A stretch of DNA of 64,000 nucleotides from Pseudomonas fluorescens (GCF_001708445.1 NZ_CP015637.1:1365001-1429000), one strand, 5' to 3'. Shown: positions 25,463-36,197, numbered from the stretch's first letter. Translations and numbers: made by a program. The notes: generated by a model not told the origin, from the letters alone.

Positions 25463-26227
25463 ATGTACAAACTGACCGTTGAAGGCCTGCATAAAAGCTA
25501 TGGCGACAATGAAGTGCTCAAAGGTGTCTCGCTCAAGGCCAAGACCGGTGACGTGATCAGCCTGATCGGCGCCAGCGGCTCGGGCAAGAGCACCTTCCTG
25601 CGCTGCATCAACTTTCTGGAAACCCCCAACGACGGCGCCATGACCCTCGATGGCAAGCAAATCCGCATGGTCAGCGACCGCCACGGCATGCGCGTGGCCG
25701 ACGATGCTGAGCTGCAACGCCTGCGCACGCGGCTGGCAATGGTGTTCCAACACTTCAACCTGTGGAGCCATATGAGCGTGCTGGAGAACATCACCATGGC
25801 CCCGCGCCGGGTGCTGGGTTGCAGCAAGAAGGACGCCGAAGACCGCGCCCGCCGCTACCTGGACAAAGTCGGCCTGCCGGCGCGCGTGGCCGATCAATAC
25901 CCGGCGTTCCTCTCCGGCGGCCAGCAACAGCGGGTAGCGATCGCCCGTGCGCTGGCGATGGAGCCGGAGGTGATGCTGTTCGACGAACCCACCTCGGCCC
26001 TCGACCCCGAGCTGGTGGGCGAAGTGCTGAAGGTGATCCAGGGCCTGGCCGAGGAAGGCCGCACCATGATCATGGTCACCCACGAGATGAGCTTTGCGCG
26101 CAAGGTGTCGAGCCAGGTGCTGTTCCTGCACAAGGGCCTGGTGGAGGAGGAAGGCGCCCCGGAGGATGTGCTGGGCAATCCAAAGAGTGAGCGCCTGCAG
26201 CAGTTCTTGAGTGGCAATTTGAAGTAA
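25463..26227 (+). CDS. Amino-acid ABC transporter ATPase, HisP-like
   Basis: This 254-residue ATP-binding subunit energises uptake by the two permeases. Walker A is GASGSGKST (Lys42), the Q-loop is MVFQHFNLW, the signature is LSGGQQQRVAIARAL, Walker B is VMLFDEPTSALD and the H-loop is MVTHEMSFA. I chose ATG 25463; the upstream in-frame start at 25400 would overlap the AstE-like gene. It is the last gene of the operon, and no argR-type regulator follows, unlike the P. aeruginosa aot operon. Confidence 0.93.
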   Translation: MYKLTVEGLHKSYGDNEVLKGVSLKAKTGDVISLIGASGSGKSTFLRCINFLETPNDGAMTLDGKQIRMVSDRHGMRVADDAELQRLRTRLAMVFQHFNLWSHMSVLENITMAPRRVLGCSKKDAEDRARRYLDKVGLPARVADQYPAFLSGGQQQRVAIARALAMEPEVMLFDEPTSALDPELVGEVLKVIQGLAEEGRTMIMVTHEMSFARKVSSQVLFLHKGLVEEEGAPEDVLGNPKSERLQQFLSGNLK

Positions 26228-26242
26228 ACCTTTGCGATGCCT

Positions 26243-26268
26243 GGAGGGTCTGTGGAAATAGACCCTCC
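26243..26268. terminator. Hairpin between ABC operon and helicase gene
   Basis: GGAGGGTCT (26243-26251) and AGACCCTCC (26260-26268) form a perfect 9-bp stem with an 8-nt loop. No U-tract follows, so it may be a weak terminator, an mRNA end stabiliser or a leader structure of the helicase gene, whose ATG is 17 bp further on and lacks a clear Shine-Dalgarno sequence. Confidence 0.5.
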
Positions 26269-26285
26269 GGAATATCAGCCGCCGC

Positions 26286-28766
26286 ATGGCAAAACCCATC
26301 GACTTCGCCAAGAAATGGTTTGCCGCCAAAGGCTGGAAGCCGTTCGACTTTCAAAAACACGTGTGGGCGGCGGTCAAGCATGGGCAGTCGGGGCTGCTGC
26401 ATGCCAGCACCGGTGCCGGTAAAACCTACGCCCTGTGGTTTGCCGCGCTCAATCGCTTCGCCATCACCCGCCCGCCAACCAACGGCAAGCGCAAAGCCCC
26501 GGCTGAACCGTTGACGGTGTTGTGGATCACGCCCATGCGCGCCCTGGCCGCCGACACGGCGCGTGCCCTGGAAGCACCGCTGGAGGCGTTGCAGATTCCC
26601 TGGAGCGTTGGCCTGCGCACCGGCGACACCAGCAGCAACGAGCGCGCGCGCCAAACGCGGCGTCAGCCCACCGCCCTGGTCACCACCCCGGAAAGCCTGA
26701 CCCTCATGCTGGCGCGCGCCGACAGCGAGGCGAGCCTGGCGCAGTTGCGCCTGGTGGTGGTGGACGAATGGCATGAATTGATCGGCAACAAGCGCGGCGT
26801 GCAGTTGCAACTCGCGTTGGCACGGTTGCGGCGCTGGCACCCTGAGCTGATGGTATGGGGGATTTCAGCGACCCTGGGCAACCAGGCCCACGCCTTGGAG
26901 GTCTTGGTCCCACAAGGCGGTGGCATCAACGTCCAGGGGCAAACCAGCAAGCCCTTGCAGGTCGACACCTTGCTGCCGCCCGTCGCTGAGCGCTTCCCCT
27001 GGGCCGGGCATATTGGCTTGAAGATGCTGCCGCAGGTGGTGGCCGAGGTAGATGCCTGCAGCAGTTGCCTGGTGTTTACCAATACGCGGGCGCAGTCAGA
27101 AATCTGGTATCAGGCCATTCTGGATGCGCGTCCGAATTGGGCCGGTTTGATTGCCCTGCACCACGGCTCGCTAGCACGGGAAACCCGAGACTGGGTGGAG
27201 CGCGCGCTGAAAGATGGGCAACTCAAGGCCGTGGTGTGCACGTCGAGCCTGGACCTGGGCGTGGATTTCCTGCCGGTGGAGCGCGTGTTGCAGATTGGCT
27301 CCGCCAAAGGCGTCGCGCGCCTGATGCAGCGCGCCGGACGCTCGGGGCATGCGCCAGGGCGACCATCACGGGTGACACTGGTGCCGACCCATACCCTGGA
27401 ATTGGTAGAAGCGGCAGCGGCCCAGGATGCGATTGCCCAGCGACGCATCGAAGCGCGCGAATCGCCGTACAAACCATTGGATGTCCTCGTACAGCACCTG
27501 GTGAGCATGGCCCTGGGCGGTGGTTTTACGCCCGACGCGCTGCTGGCGGAAGTCCGCGGGGCCTGGGCCTATCGCGACCTCACGGACGCCGATTGGGCGT
27601 GGGCACTGGGGTTTGTTCGCCATGGCGGCCTATCGCTGACCGCCTACCCGGATTACCGCCGTGTCGAGCCGGACGAGCACGGTATCTGGCGCGTCCCGGA
27701 TGCCCGGCTGGCGCGTCGTCACCGCATGAGCGTAGGTACCATCGTCAGCGACGCCAGTATCCAGCTGAAGTTCTGGAGCAAGGGCGGCGGCGGCAAGCAC
27801 TTGGGCAGTGTCGAGGAAGGTTTTATCGCGCGGCTCAAGCCGGGTGATGGCTTCCTGTTTGCCGGGCGCTTGCTGGAGCTGGTGCGCGTGGAAAACATGA
27901 CCGCCTATGTGCGCCGCGGCACCGCGAAAAAAGCCGCTGTGCCACGCTGGAATGGCGGGCGCATGCCGCTCTCCAATGAGCTGGCGCAGGCCGTCGTCGA
28001 GCGTTTTGATGCGGCGGCACAGGGCCACTTCCAAGGCCCGGAGATGCAGGCGGTGCGCCCCCTGCTGCAGACACAGTTGCGCTGGTCCGGGCTGCCGACC
28101 CGTGAGCATCTGCTGGCCGAAGCCCTCAGGTCGCGGGAGGGGTGGCACCTGTTTCTTTACCCGTTTGCCGGGCGTCAGGTGCACCTGGGATTGGCAAGCT
28201 TGCTGGCGTGGCGGGTCAGCCAAGAGCAGGCTGTGACGTTTTCGATTGCCGTCAATGATTACGGGCTGGAGCTATTGAGCGCCACTGAAGTGGATTGGCC
28301 ATTGAGGCTGAACGAAGCATTACTGAGCCCCGCGGACTTACTGACGGACGTTATCGCCAGCCTGAACGCCGGGGAACTGGCTCTGCGCCGCTTTCGCGAA
28401 ATCGCGCGCATCGCCGGGCTGGTATTCGCAGGTTACCCCGGCGCGCCGAAAAGCACGCGCCAGGTCCAGGCTTCCAGTGGTTTGTTTTTTGAAGTGTTCA
28501 AGCAATATGACCCGCAAAACCTGCTGCTGGCCCAGGCTGGGGAAGAAGTCCTGCGTGATGAGTTGGATATTCGCCGACTCGAAGAAACGTTGCTTCATCT
28601 GTCGGCGCTGAAACTGGACCTGCACCTGATCGAACGGCCTACGCCGCTGGCCTTTCCCCTGCTGGTGGAACGGATGCGCGAGAGCCTGAGTTCGGAAAAA
28701 CTCTCGGAGCGCATTGCGCGGATGGTCAGGGACCTGGAAAAAGTCGCGGATAACGGGAAGCGCTGA
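26286..28766 (+). CDS. Lhr-Core DEXH-box helicase, ligase-associated
   Basis: This 826-residue superfamily 2 DNA helicase has two RecA domains, a winged helix and the Lhr-specific C-terminal domain. Motif I is [13 protein letters not shown] (Lys46), Ia [23 protein letters not shown] (Asp160-Glu161-Trp-His163), [12 protein letters not shown] and [16 protein letters not shown]. Lhr-Core is a 3'-5' ssDNA translocase; the P. putida version has been biochemically characterised together with its neighbour nuclease. The stop overlaps the PdeM start (ATGG with TGA, sharing bases at 28766), so both are co-translated. It is separated from its usual ligase/exonuclease partners by the ABC transporter operon. 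Confidence 0.92.
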   Translation: MAKPIDFAKKWFAAKGWKPFDFQKHVWAAVKHGQSGLLHASTGAGKTYALWFAALNRFAITRPPTNGKRKAPAEPLTVLWITPMRALAADTARALEAPLEALQIPWSVGLRTGDTSSNERARQTRRQPTALVTTPESLTLMLARADSEASLAQLRLVVVDEWHELIGNKRGVQLQLALARLRRWHPELMVWGISATLGNQAHALEVLVPQGGGINVQGQTSKPLQVDTLLPPVAERFPWAGHIGLKMLPQVVAEVDACSSCLVFTNTRAQSEIWYQAILDARPNWAGLIALHHGSLARETRDWVERALKDGQLKAVVCTSSLDLGVDFLPVERVLQIGSAKGVARLMQRAGRSGHAPGRPSRVTLVPTHTLELVEAAAAQDAIAQRRIEARESPYKPLDVLVQHLVSMALGGGFTPDALLAEVRGAWAYRDLTDADWAWALGFVRHGGLSLTAYPDYRRVEPDEHGIWRVPDARLARRHRMSVGTIVSDASIQLKFWSKGGGGKHLGSVEEGFIARLKPGDGFLFAGRLLELVRVENMTAYVRRGTAKKAAVPRWNGGRMPLSNELAQAVVERFDAAAQGHFQGPEMQAVRPLLQTQLRWSGLPTREHLLAEALRSREGWHLFLYPFAGRQVHLGLASLLAWRVSQEQAVTFSIAVNDYGLELLSATEVDWPLRLNEALLSPADLLTDVIASLNAGELALRRFREIARIAGLVFAGYPGAPKSTRQVQASSGLFFEVFKQYDPQNLLLAQAGEEVLRDELDIRRLEETLLHLSALKLDLHLIERPTPLAFPLLVERMRESLSSEKLSERIARMVRDLEKVADNGKR

Positions 28767-29416
28767 TGGTTTGCTCGGTGACACTTGAGGGAGAAGAACT
28801 GTGGTTGCTGGCGGACAGGGCTGTCTTTTGGCCTGCACACCGGTGCCTGTTAATTGCCGATGCGCATTTCGGCAAAGCCTCAGCCTATCGCAGCCTGGGG
28901 CAGCCGGTACCGCAGGGAACCACCACCGAGAACCTGCGGCGCCTGGATCGACTGCTATCAACACTACCGTGCGTGCAAGTAATCTTTCTTGGCGATTTCC
29001 TGCACGGCCCCGGATCCCACGCCAGTGGCACGCTGGAGGCGCTGAGGGCATGGCGCGTGCGCCATGCGGGTATGAGCCTGACGTTGATTCGTGGCAATCA
29101 CGACAAACGCGCCGGCGACCCGCCAGCCGACCTGGGAATGGAGGTGGTCCCCGAGCCGTTGCTGATGGGTCCGTTCGCCCTGCAACACGAACCGCACGCC
29201 CACCCCAGCCACCACGTGTTGGCTGGGCATGTGCATCCGGTGTATCGCTTGCGCGGCAAGGGCCGCCAGAGTCTGCGCCTGCCGTGCTTCCAGCTTGGCG
29301 CACGCGTCAGCCTGCTGCCGGCATTTGGCGCGTTTACCGGTGGCTTTGCAGTGGAACGGGCGAATGACCGCCGAACATTTGTTATCGGCGATCATGAGGT
29401 CTGGCCAGTCGGTTAG
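28766..29416 (+). CDS. pdeM: Ligase-associated metallophosphoesterase/endonuclease PdeM
   Basis: This 216-residue calcineurin-like phosphoesterase has all the metal motifs: LIADAHFGKA (DxH), IFLGDFLHGPGS (GDxxHG), LIRGNHDKR (GNHD), and GHVHPVYR (GHxH). Family members linked to Lhr-Core act as manganese-dependent DNA nucleases. It overlaps the helicase gene and faces a small minus-strand gene across 3 bp, with no terminator visible between them. Confidence 0.92.
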   Translation: MVCSVTLEGEELWLLADRAVFWPAHRCLLIADAHFGKASAYRSLGQPVPQGTTTENLRRLDRLLSTLPCVQVIFLGDFLHGPGSHASGTLEALRAWRVRHAGMSLTLIRGNHDKRAGDPPADLGMEVVPEPLLMGPFALQHEPHAHPSHHVLAGHVHPVYRLRGKGRQSLRLPCFQLGARVSLLPAFGAFTGGFAVERANDRRTFVIGDHEVWPVG

Positions 29417-29419
29417 ATC

Positions 29420-29617
29420 TCAGGCAACTGGCGCGGGTGGTGGCTCGTCCGGCAGTGTCGGTTCACCGGGTTCGCTGGGCTGCGGGTAATCCGGATCGGG
29501 TTGACCGGGGATGCCGCCCGCATAAGCAGGATCGGCCATCAGGGACCAGGCCAGAACGCCAATCTGGTTGGGTTCAAGCCGGGCAAGTTCGGCGCTGATT
29601 CGCGGATTGATCTTCAT
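29420..29617 (-). CDS. Small proline-rich conserved protein, 65 aa
   Basis: I do not recognise a characterised family. The N-terminal half (MKINPRISAELARLEPNQIG, then VLAWSLMADPAYAGG) could form a short helix and the C-terminal half is an acidic Pro/Glu/Asp-rich tail (PDPDYPQPSEPGEPTLPDEP). The start ATG 29617 has a strong TGAGGAGT ribosome site, which argues for real expression; an upstream frame to 29671 would run through a hairpin. Similar short Pro-rich ORFs are annotated in other pseudomonads, as far as I recall. Confidence 0.7.
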   Translation of the reverse strand: MKINPRISAELARLEPNQIGVLAWSLMADPAYAGGIPGQPDPDYPQPSEPGEPTLPDEPPPAPVA

Positions 29618-29637
29618 AAGGTACTCCTCAAGCGTGG

Positions 29638-29662
29638 CTCGGTACGTTTTGCACGTACCGAG
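29638..29662. promoter_or_regulatory. Perfect inverted repeat upstream of the small protein
   Basis: CTCGGTACGT (29638-29647) and ACGTACCGAG (29653-29662) are perfect 10-bp arms with a 5-nt loop, 20 bp upstream of the start of the Pro-rich gene. No U-tract follows on either strand, so a protein operator or a leader hairpin is more likely than a terminator. Confidence 0.5.
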
Positions 29663-29724
29663 GCAGTACACCCAATAGAGTCACTTCCCTCAGACTAATT
29701 CCCTAGACGTGTAAGACCTTTCGA

Positions 29725-30291
29725 TCAAGCGCGTGGCAAGGTGACGCCGCGCTGGCCCTGGTACTTGCCGGCGCGGTCTTTGTAGGACACTTCACAGGCC
29801 TCGTCAGACTGCAGGAACAGCATCTGCGCCACGCCTTCGTTGGCGTAGATCTTCGCAGGCAGGGTGGTGGTGTTGGAGAACTCCAGGGTCACGTGGCCTT
29901 CCCACTCTGGCTCAAGTGGCGTCACGTTTACGATAATGCCGCAGCGAGCGTAGGTACTTTTACCCAGGCAAATGGTCAGCACGTCGCGGGGAATACGGAA
30001 GAACTCCACGGTGCGCGCCAGGGCGAAGGAGTTTGGCGGGATGATGCATACGTCGCTCTTGACGTCGACAAAGCTCTTTTCGTCGAAGTTCTTCGGATCG
30101 ACGATCGCCGAATTGATATTGGTGAACACCTTGAACTCATCGGCGCAGCGCACATCGTAGCCGTAGCTGGACACACCGTACGAAATCACGCGCTCATCGC
30201 CTTCACCGCGAATCTGGCGCTCAACGAACGGTTCGATCATGCCGTGCTCTTGCGCCATGCGGCGAATCCACTTGTCCGATTTGATGCTCAT
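29725..30291 (-). CDS. dcd: dCTP deaminase
   Basis: This 188-residue homotrimeric enzyme converts dCTP to dUTP and ammonia for thymidylate synthesis. Diagnostic motifs are [21 protein letters not shown] at the start (start chosen with AGGAC ribosome site), [42 protein letters not shown] (trimer active-site Arg and Glu) and [14 protein letters not shown] at the C-terminus. Length equals the E. coli/Pseudomonas norm. It is monocistronic here; no clear terminator is seen before the small gene downstream. Confidence 0.97.
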   Translation of the reverse strand: MSIKSDKWIRRMAQEHGMIEPFVERQIRGEGDERVISYGVSSYGYDVRCADEFKVFTNINSAIVDPKNFDEKSFVDVKSDVCIIPPNSFALARTVEFFRIPRDVLTICLGKSTYARCGIIVNVTPLEPEWEGHVTLEFSNTTTLPAKIYANEGVAQMLFLQSDEACEVSYKDRAGKYQGQRGVTLPRA

Positions 30292-30679
30292 GGCGGTGTC
30301 CTGAATAGCGAGGTGGAAAAATTCTGTGGGGCATCTTACCGGGGCCGGCGTTGGGGTTCAAAGGGCGCAGGTTTTTTGTTGATGAATGTGCGCCCTGCAA
30401 TAAGCCGCAACCCGCGGGGCCGGCGCCCGGCGTACCGCATCAGGCGACTGTAAATACCACCGCCAGTCACGAAAATAGAGAAACCTTCGGAAATACCATT
30501 GGCACGTTCCGGAAAAAGGGTTAAGGTGGCGCCACTGTGCTGCTTGTGTCACTGAGAATCTCTACACGATATGTTGAATTTCGATCCAACCATCTCCAAG
30601 AATTTTTCCTGCTCTTTGCACTCAGTCTCGGCCAGGGCTTTTCCTGAGTCGCAGTTAACTTTGTCCAAGGAGATACACC
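30292..30679 (+). promoter_or_regulatory. Long leader/divergent promoter region of the second cold-shock gene
   Basis: This 388-bp gap between divergent dcd and the cold-shock gene has no convincing ORF. Near the gene it is AT-richer than its surroundings and contains an AAGGAGA ribosome site 7 bp before the ATG. I cannot place a confident promoter. Long structured leaders are known for CspA-type mRNAs and act as cold-responsive switches, which is the likely reason for the gap. A GAGGTGG stretch at 30310 belongs to the dcd side. Confidence 0.4.
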
Positions 30680-30889
30680 ATGTCTAATCGCCAAACTGGT
30701 ACCGTTAAGTGGTTCAACGATGAAAAAGGCTTCGGCTTCATCACTCCACAATCCGGTGACGACCTGTTCGTTCACTTCAAAGCTATCCAATCCGACGGCT
30801 TCAAAAGCCTGAAAGAAGGCCAACAGGTTTCTTTCATCGCTACCCGCGGTCAGAAAGGCATGCAAGCTGAAGAAGTTCAAGTTATCTAA
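30680..30889 (+). CDS. CspA-family cold-shock protein
   Basis: This 69-residue OB-fold RNA chaperone shows RNP1 KGFGFITP and RNP2 LFVHFKAI, then [32 protein letters not shown], close to major CspA-type proteins of Pseudomonas. A strong ribosome site, an intrinsic terminator immediately downstream and a nearly 400-bp upstream gap suggest high, regulated expression. A shorter-leader paralogue is at 9498. Confidence 0.95.
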   Translation: MSNRQTGTVKWFNDEKGFGFITPQSGDDLFVHFKAIQSDGFKSLKEGQQVSFIATRGQKGMQAEEVQVI

Positions 30890-30911
30890 CTTGTACTGAC
30901 TTAGTCGAAAG

Positions 30912-30940
30912 AACCCCGCCCTTAAAAGCGGGGTTTTTTT
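30912..30940 (+). terminator. Intrinsic terminator of the cold-shock gene
   Basis: AACCCCGC (30912-30919) and GCGGGGTT (30928-30935) form an 8-bp stem with an 8-nt loop, followed by a run of seven T (30934-30940, partly in the stem), 22 bp after the stop codon. Confidence 0.93.
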
Positions 30941-30987
30941 ATGCCTGGGATTTGGTACTGGTGCCAACCTGATGCCTGGCACAAAAA

Positions 30988-31078
30988 AATGTGGGAGGGG
31001 GCTTGCCCCGATTGCAGTGTGCCAGTCAATCCAGAGTTGACCGAACCATCGCCATCGGGGCAAGCCCCTTCCCACATT
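30988..31078. repeat. REPIN between cold-shock gene and rpoS
   Basis: The 25-nt arms at 30988-31012 (AATGTGGGAGGGGGCTTGCC...) and 31054-31078 are inverted copies with one mismatch. The 41-nt spacer contains GCCAGTCA and GTTGACCG, similar to the spacer of the REPIN at 12237. It lies between the convergent cold-shock and rpoS genes, just after the rpoS stop. Confidence 0.85.
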
Positions 31079-31098
31079 CAAGCATTCAAGCTGCGTCG

Positions 31099-32103
31099 TT
31101 ACTGAAACAACGACTCACTCGACAAGCCATTTTTCTCCAGGATCTCACGCAGGCGCTTGAGCCCTTCCACCTGGATCTGCCGCACCCGCTCACGGGTCAG
31201 GCCGATCTCCAGGCCTACGTCCTCCAGGGTACTGCTCTCATGACCACGCAGGCCGAAGCGACGTATCACCACTTCACGCTGCTTGTCCGTGAGCTCAGAG
31301 AGCCACTGGTCAATGCTTTGGGAAAGATCATCGTCCTGCAACAGTTCGCAAGGATCTGTCGGACGATCATCCGTCAGGGTATCCAGCAGGGTTTTATCCG
31401 AATCCGGACCCAGCGAGACATCGACCGAAGACACGCGCTCGTTAAGTCCGAGCATACGCTTGACCTCCCCTACCGGCTTCTCCAGCAGGTTGGCGATTTC
31501 TTCGGGTGAAGGTTCATGATCGAGTTTTTGTGTGAGCTCACGCGCCGCCCGAAGGTAGACGTTGAGCTCCTTGACCACGTGGATCGGCAACCGGATCGTT
31601 CGGGTCTGATTCATGATCGCCCGTTCGATGGTCTGACGAATCCACCAGGTGGCGTAGGTCGAAAAGCGGAAGCCCCGCTCAGGGTCGAACTTCTCCACGG
31701 CCCGGATCAAGCCCAGGTTGCCCTCCTCGATCAGGTCCAACAGGGACAGTCCACGATTGACGTAGCGTCGGGCGATTTTCACCACCAGACGCAGGTTGCT
31801 TTCAATCATGCGCTTGCGCCCAGCCGGATCACCCTTTTGCGACAAGCGCGCAAAATGGACTTCTTCTTCGGGAGTCAGCAAAGGGGAAAAGCCGATTTCA
31901 TTGAGATACAGCTGGGTGGCGTCTAGCGCCCGCGTGTAGTCAATGTACTTGTGTTGCTTTAACGCAGCGGAGTTCTTGGATTTGGTGCGAACTGAAGGTA
32001 CAGCAGGTCCCTCATTCGACATCGATTCCGTAGCGATGCCGGTCTCCATAAGGAGAACCTCATCGTCGATGTCAAACTCCGGCGCTTCTTTACTGAGAGC
32101 CAT
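31099..32103 (-). CDS. rpoS: RNA polymerase sigma factor RpoS
   Basis: This 334-residue stationary-phase/general-stress sigma factor has region 1.2 ([27 protein letters not shown]), regions 2.2-2.4 ([39 protein letters not shown]) and region 4.2 ([31 protein letters not shown]). An AAGGAC ribosome site precedes the ATG. The nlpD-rpoS order is classical in gammaproteobacteria, where the main rpoS promoter lies inside nlpD. A stable hairpin sits in the leader at 32169-32199. RpoS in pseudomonads controls stress resistance and secondary metabolism. Confidence 0.98.
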   Translation of the reverse strand: MALSKEAPEFDIDDEVLLMETGIATESMSNEGPAVPSVRTKSKNSAALKQHKYIDYTRALDATQLYLNEIGFSPLLTPEEEVHFARLSQKGDPAGRKRMIESNLRLVVKIARRYVNRGLSLLDLIEEGNLGLIRAVEKFDPERGFRFSTYATWWIRQTIERAIMNQTRTIRLPIHVVKELNVYLRAARELTQKLDHEPSPEEIANLLEKPVGEVKRMLGLNERVSSVDVSLGPDSDKTLLDTLTDDRPTDPCELLQDDDLSQSIDQWLSELTDKQREVVIRRFGLRGHESSTLEDVGLEIGLTRERVRQIQVEGLKRLREILEKNGLSSESLFQ

Positions 32104-32168
32104 TGTTATAGTCCTTTGGTGAGTTCGACCTCAAGCTCAAGCGGCGCCTTTATCCTTGGCAACGCTGG

Positions 32169-32199
32169 AGCCTGTTCCTTCTACGTGAGGGAACAGGCT
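32169..32199 (-). ncRNA. Hairpin in the rpoS leader
   Basis: AGCCTGTTCC (32169-32178) and GGAACAGGCT (32190-32199) form a perfect 10-bp stem with an 11-nt loop in the 106-bp nlpD-rpoS gap, about 65 nt upstream of the rpoS ATG. It has no U-tract, so it looks like a leader structure rather than a terminator. The role is unknown. Confidence 0.5.
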
Positions 32200-32209
32200 G
32201 TGCAACATA

Positions 32210-33046
32210 TCAACGACGGGGTAGGAATTGCAGCGGATCTACAGGCTTCCCTTGACGGCGAATCTCAAAGTGCAGTTTCACCCGGTCCGTACCAGTTGAT
32301 CCCATTTCGGCAATTGTCTGTCCGACTTTGACCTGCTGCCCCTCCCGAACCAACAGCCTGCGGTTGTGACCGTAGGCACTGACGTAGGTATCGCTGTGCT
32401 TGATGATGACCAGCTCGCCGTAGCCCCGTAAACCACTCCCGGCGTACACCACTGTCCCATCAGACGCAGCTAAAACAGGCTGTCCCAAATCCCCGGCGAT
32501 ATCAATGCCTTTATTCAAACTACCGTTTGAAGAGAATTTTCCAATTAACACTCCGTTTGAGGGCCATCCCCAACCGGTCGGCGCAGGCCCCGCAGGCGGC
32601 AACGGCGCGGGCGCCGGCTTGCTCGCAACTGTAGGCGTGGCGCTGCCTGCAGGCCGAGTGATGATCGTGGTTTTGCTCGAAGACGACGGCGAGGATCCGG
32701 AGCTTGTCACAACTGTCGTAGGCGTTGAACCGGTGCGTCCATCGAAACGAATGGTCTGACCCGGATGTATCGTGTAGGGCACAGGGATGTTGTTGCGGGC
32801 GGCAAGCGCCTTGTAATCCCAGCCGTAGCGAAAGGCGATCGAGAACATCGTGTCCCCCTTTCGTACTACATACTGACCAGTGGTAACCGTCGGTTTTTGC
32901 GGCACCGCGTTATTACGGTCTACCACGCGCGCGCCACCGGATGGCGCGCTCGAGCAGGCTGCCAATAAGGAACTAAAGACAAGGCCAAGCACCAGTCGCT
33001 GAAAGCTTGTTTTACTCATACGCTGCGCAAGACCTGTGAGACTCAC
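32210..33046 (-). CDS. nlpD: NlpD-like lipoprotein (LysM, degenerate M23)
   Basis: This 278-residue outer-membrane lipoprotein is inferred to activate a cell-separation amidase. The signal peptide ends in a lipobox (SSLLAAC). A LysM domain (about residues 53-100: GQYVVRKGDTMFSIAFRYGWDYKALAARNNI) binds peptidoglycan. After a Ser/Pro linker comes a LytM/M23 domain. Its first zinc motif is NKGIDI, with Asn178 where active enzymes have His, while YGHNRRLLV and LHFEIRRQGKPVDP are kept, so hydrolytic activity is probably lost, as in E. coli NlpD. Start GTG 33046 is preferred (AGGGAG upstream); ATG 33019 is an alternative. Confidence 0.92.
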   Translation of the reverse strand: MSLTGLAQRMSKTSFQRLVLGLVFSSLLAACSSAPSGGARVVDRNNAVPQKPTVTTGQYVVRKGDTMFSIAFRYGWDYKALAARNNIPVPYTIHPGQTIRFDGRTGSTPTTVVTSSGSSPSSSSKTTIITRPAGSATPTVASKPAPAPLPPAGPAPTGWGWPSNGVLIGKFSSNGSLNKGIDIAGDLGQPVLAASDGTVVYAGSGLRGYGELVIIKHSDTYVSAYGHNRRLLVREGQQVKVGQTIAEMGSTGTDRVKLHFEIRRQGKPVDPLQFLPRR

Positions 33047-33254
33047 CCGCCGCTCCCTTTATGGTGGCTGAACATGAACGCCTGTATCAGGCTGGAAATA
33101 TGACGCAAGTATAACTGGGCATTGGCTTTTTACCGGCACACGACCGAAACGAAAAACGCATCATGTTTAAGGCCGCTGCCGATGATGTTGACTCAATAGA
33201 CCCCGCCGTAAGACACATCCCCGCCAACAGAATTCACTGCTCGCGCACAAATGA

Positions 33255-34668
<1,414 letters not shown>

Positions 34669-34681
<13 letters not shown>

Positions 34682-35727
34682 GGGCTGTCCGTCTGCCCCA
34701 CCGGCACCAGATCAACAAGCTCGCGCACCAAGACAGTGGCGAAGCATCCGGCCGGCAGGACGAATTCCAATTGCAGAATGTCAGGCCCGGGATAATGCCA
34801 CGTCAACCCGCCAATGGGCAGTCGCAGAATGCGACGTTCCTGGCTCATGCCGGCATTCACCAGCCAATCGCGCAGGTCGGGTTCACTGGCGGCGACGGCC
34901 TGTTCCAGTTCATGGGTTGCGCCGGTCGTCGGTGAGTCACCCTCGCCCCACTGTGGCCCTGTCGGGTGCAGGTCGAGGATCGCCAGGCGCGGGTCGCTGC
35001 ATTCAGCCTCCCCCGCCGGGAAAAAACTGCGACTGTCGGTAAAGGCCAGCAAATCACCCACCTGGGCGCGTTGCCAGGAGCCATCCGCGACACGGGCAGC
35101 CAACACTTTGTTGAACAGGAAACTGCGCGCAGTGGACAGCAGGCGCGAACGCACATTGCGCTGCTCCGGCAAGGCCTTGCGGACCGCCCACTCACGCGCG
35201 TCCACCACATTGCCCCCGTTGTGGCCAAACCGTTGCGCACCGAAATAGTTGGGAATGCCGTGCTGGGCGATCAGTTGCAAGCGTGCGTCGATAGCCGCAT
35301 GATCACCTGCCAACTGCGTCAGGCGCAGGGTAAAGCCGTTGGCCGAATGCGCACCGCGTTGCAGCTTGCGTTTATGGCGAGCGGTTTTCAGGATCTTGAG
35401 GGTGTCGTTTTCCGCCGCGCTCATATCCGGATCAGCCTTGCCCGGCAACTGCACGCTGAACCATTGGCGGGTGAGCGCCTGGCGATCCTTGAGCCCGGCG
35501 TAGCTGACGGTACGCAACGGGACGCCAGCGGCCTTGGCGATACGCCGTGCAGCTTCTTCAGTATTGAGGCCGCGTTTCTCCACCCACAACCACAGGTGTT
35601 CGCCCTCGCCGGTCAATGGGATATCCAGCACTTCGTCGACCTGGAAATCTTCGGCCGTCGCCTTCAGTACCGCGCGGCCCAAGGCCTCGCCGTAGGCCCG
35701 TGGGCCCAGCAGTTGCAGGTCATTCAT
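34669..35727 (-). CDS. truD: tRNA pseudouridine(13) synthase TruD
   Basis: This 352-residue pseudouridine synthase modifies U13 of tRNA-Glu. The catalytic Asp is in [21 protein letters not shown], preceded by [25 protein letters not shown]. The TruD domain follows with [18 protein letters not shown]. Start and stop overlap ispF and surE respectively, so the ispF-truD-surE-pcm block is read as one translationally coupled operon. Confidence 0.96.
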
Positions 35728-36197
35728 GCGCGCAGCAACAAGGCGACGGAGTGCACCGCAATGCCCTCTTCACGACCGGTAAACCCGAGCTTCTCGGTGG
35801 TGGTGGCTTTCACGTTCACTTGATCCAGTTCAATGTGCAGATCCGCAGCAATCAGTGCGCGCATCGCTTCAATATGGGGGGCCATTTTTGGCGCCTGGGC
35901 GACGATGGTGTTATCGACGTTGCCGACCTTCCAGCCCTTGGCATGGATCAGTCCGACCACATGGCGCAACAGGACACGGCTGTCCGCGCCCTTGAACGTC
36001 GGGTCGGTGTCCGGAAAATGCTTGCCGATATCACCCAGTGCAGCCGCGCCGAGCAAAGCATCGCTCAAGGCATGCAGCACGACATCGCCGTCGGAATGAG
36101 CCAGCAACCCATGGTGATGTGCGATGCGCACGCCGCCCAGGGTGATGAAATCGCCTTCAGCGAAACGGTGCACATCATAGCCGTGGCCAATACGCAT
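35724..36197 (-). CDS. ispF: 2-C-methyl-D-erythritol 2,4-cyclodiphosphate synthase
   Basis: This 157-residue MEP-pathway enzyme cyclises CDP-methylerythritol 2-phosphate. [12 protein letters not shown] at the start gives the zinc ligands Asp8 and His10; [34 protein letters not shown] is the classical core. The start is certain by conservation, yet it follows directly on the U-run of the fghA terminator. The only Shine-Dalgarno-like bases (GGGGCG) lie in the descending arm of that terminator stem. It overlaps truD by ATGA. Confidence 0.97.
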   Translation of the reverse strand: MRIGHGYDVHRFAEGDFITLGGVRIAHHHGLLAHSDGDVVLHALSDALLGAAALGDIGKHFPDTDPTFKGADSRVLLRHVVGLIHAKGWKVGNVDNTIVAQAPKMAPHIEAMRALIAADLHIELDQVNVKATTTEKLGFTGREEGIAVHSVALLLRA

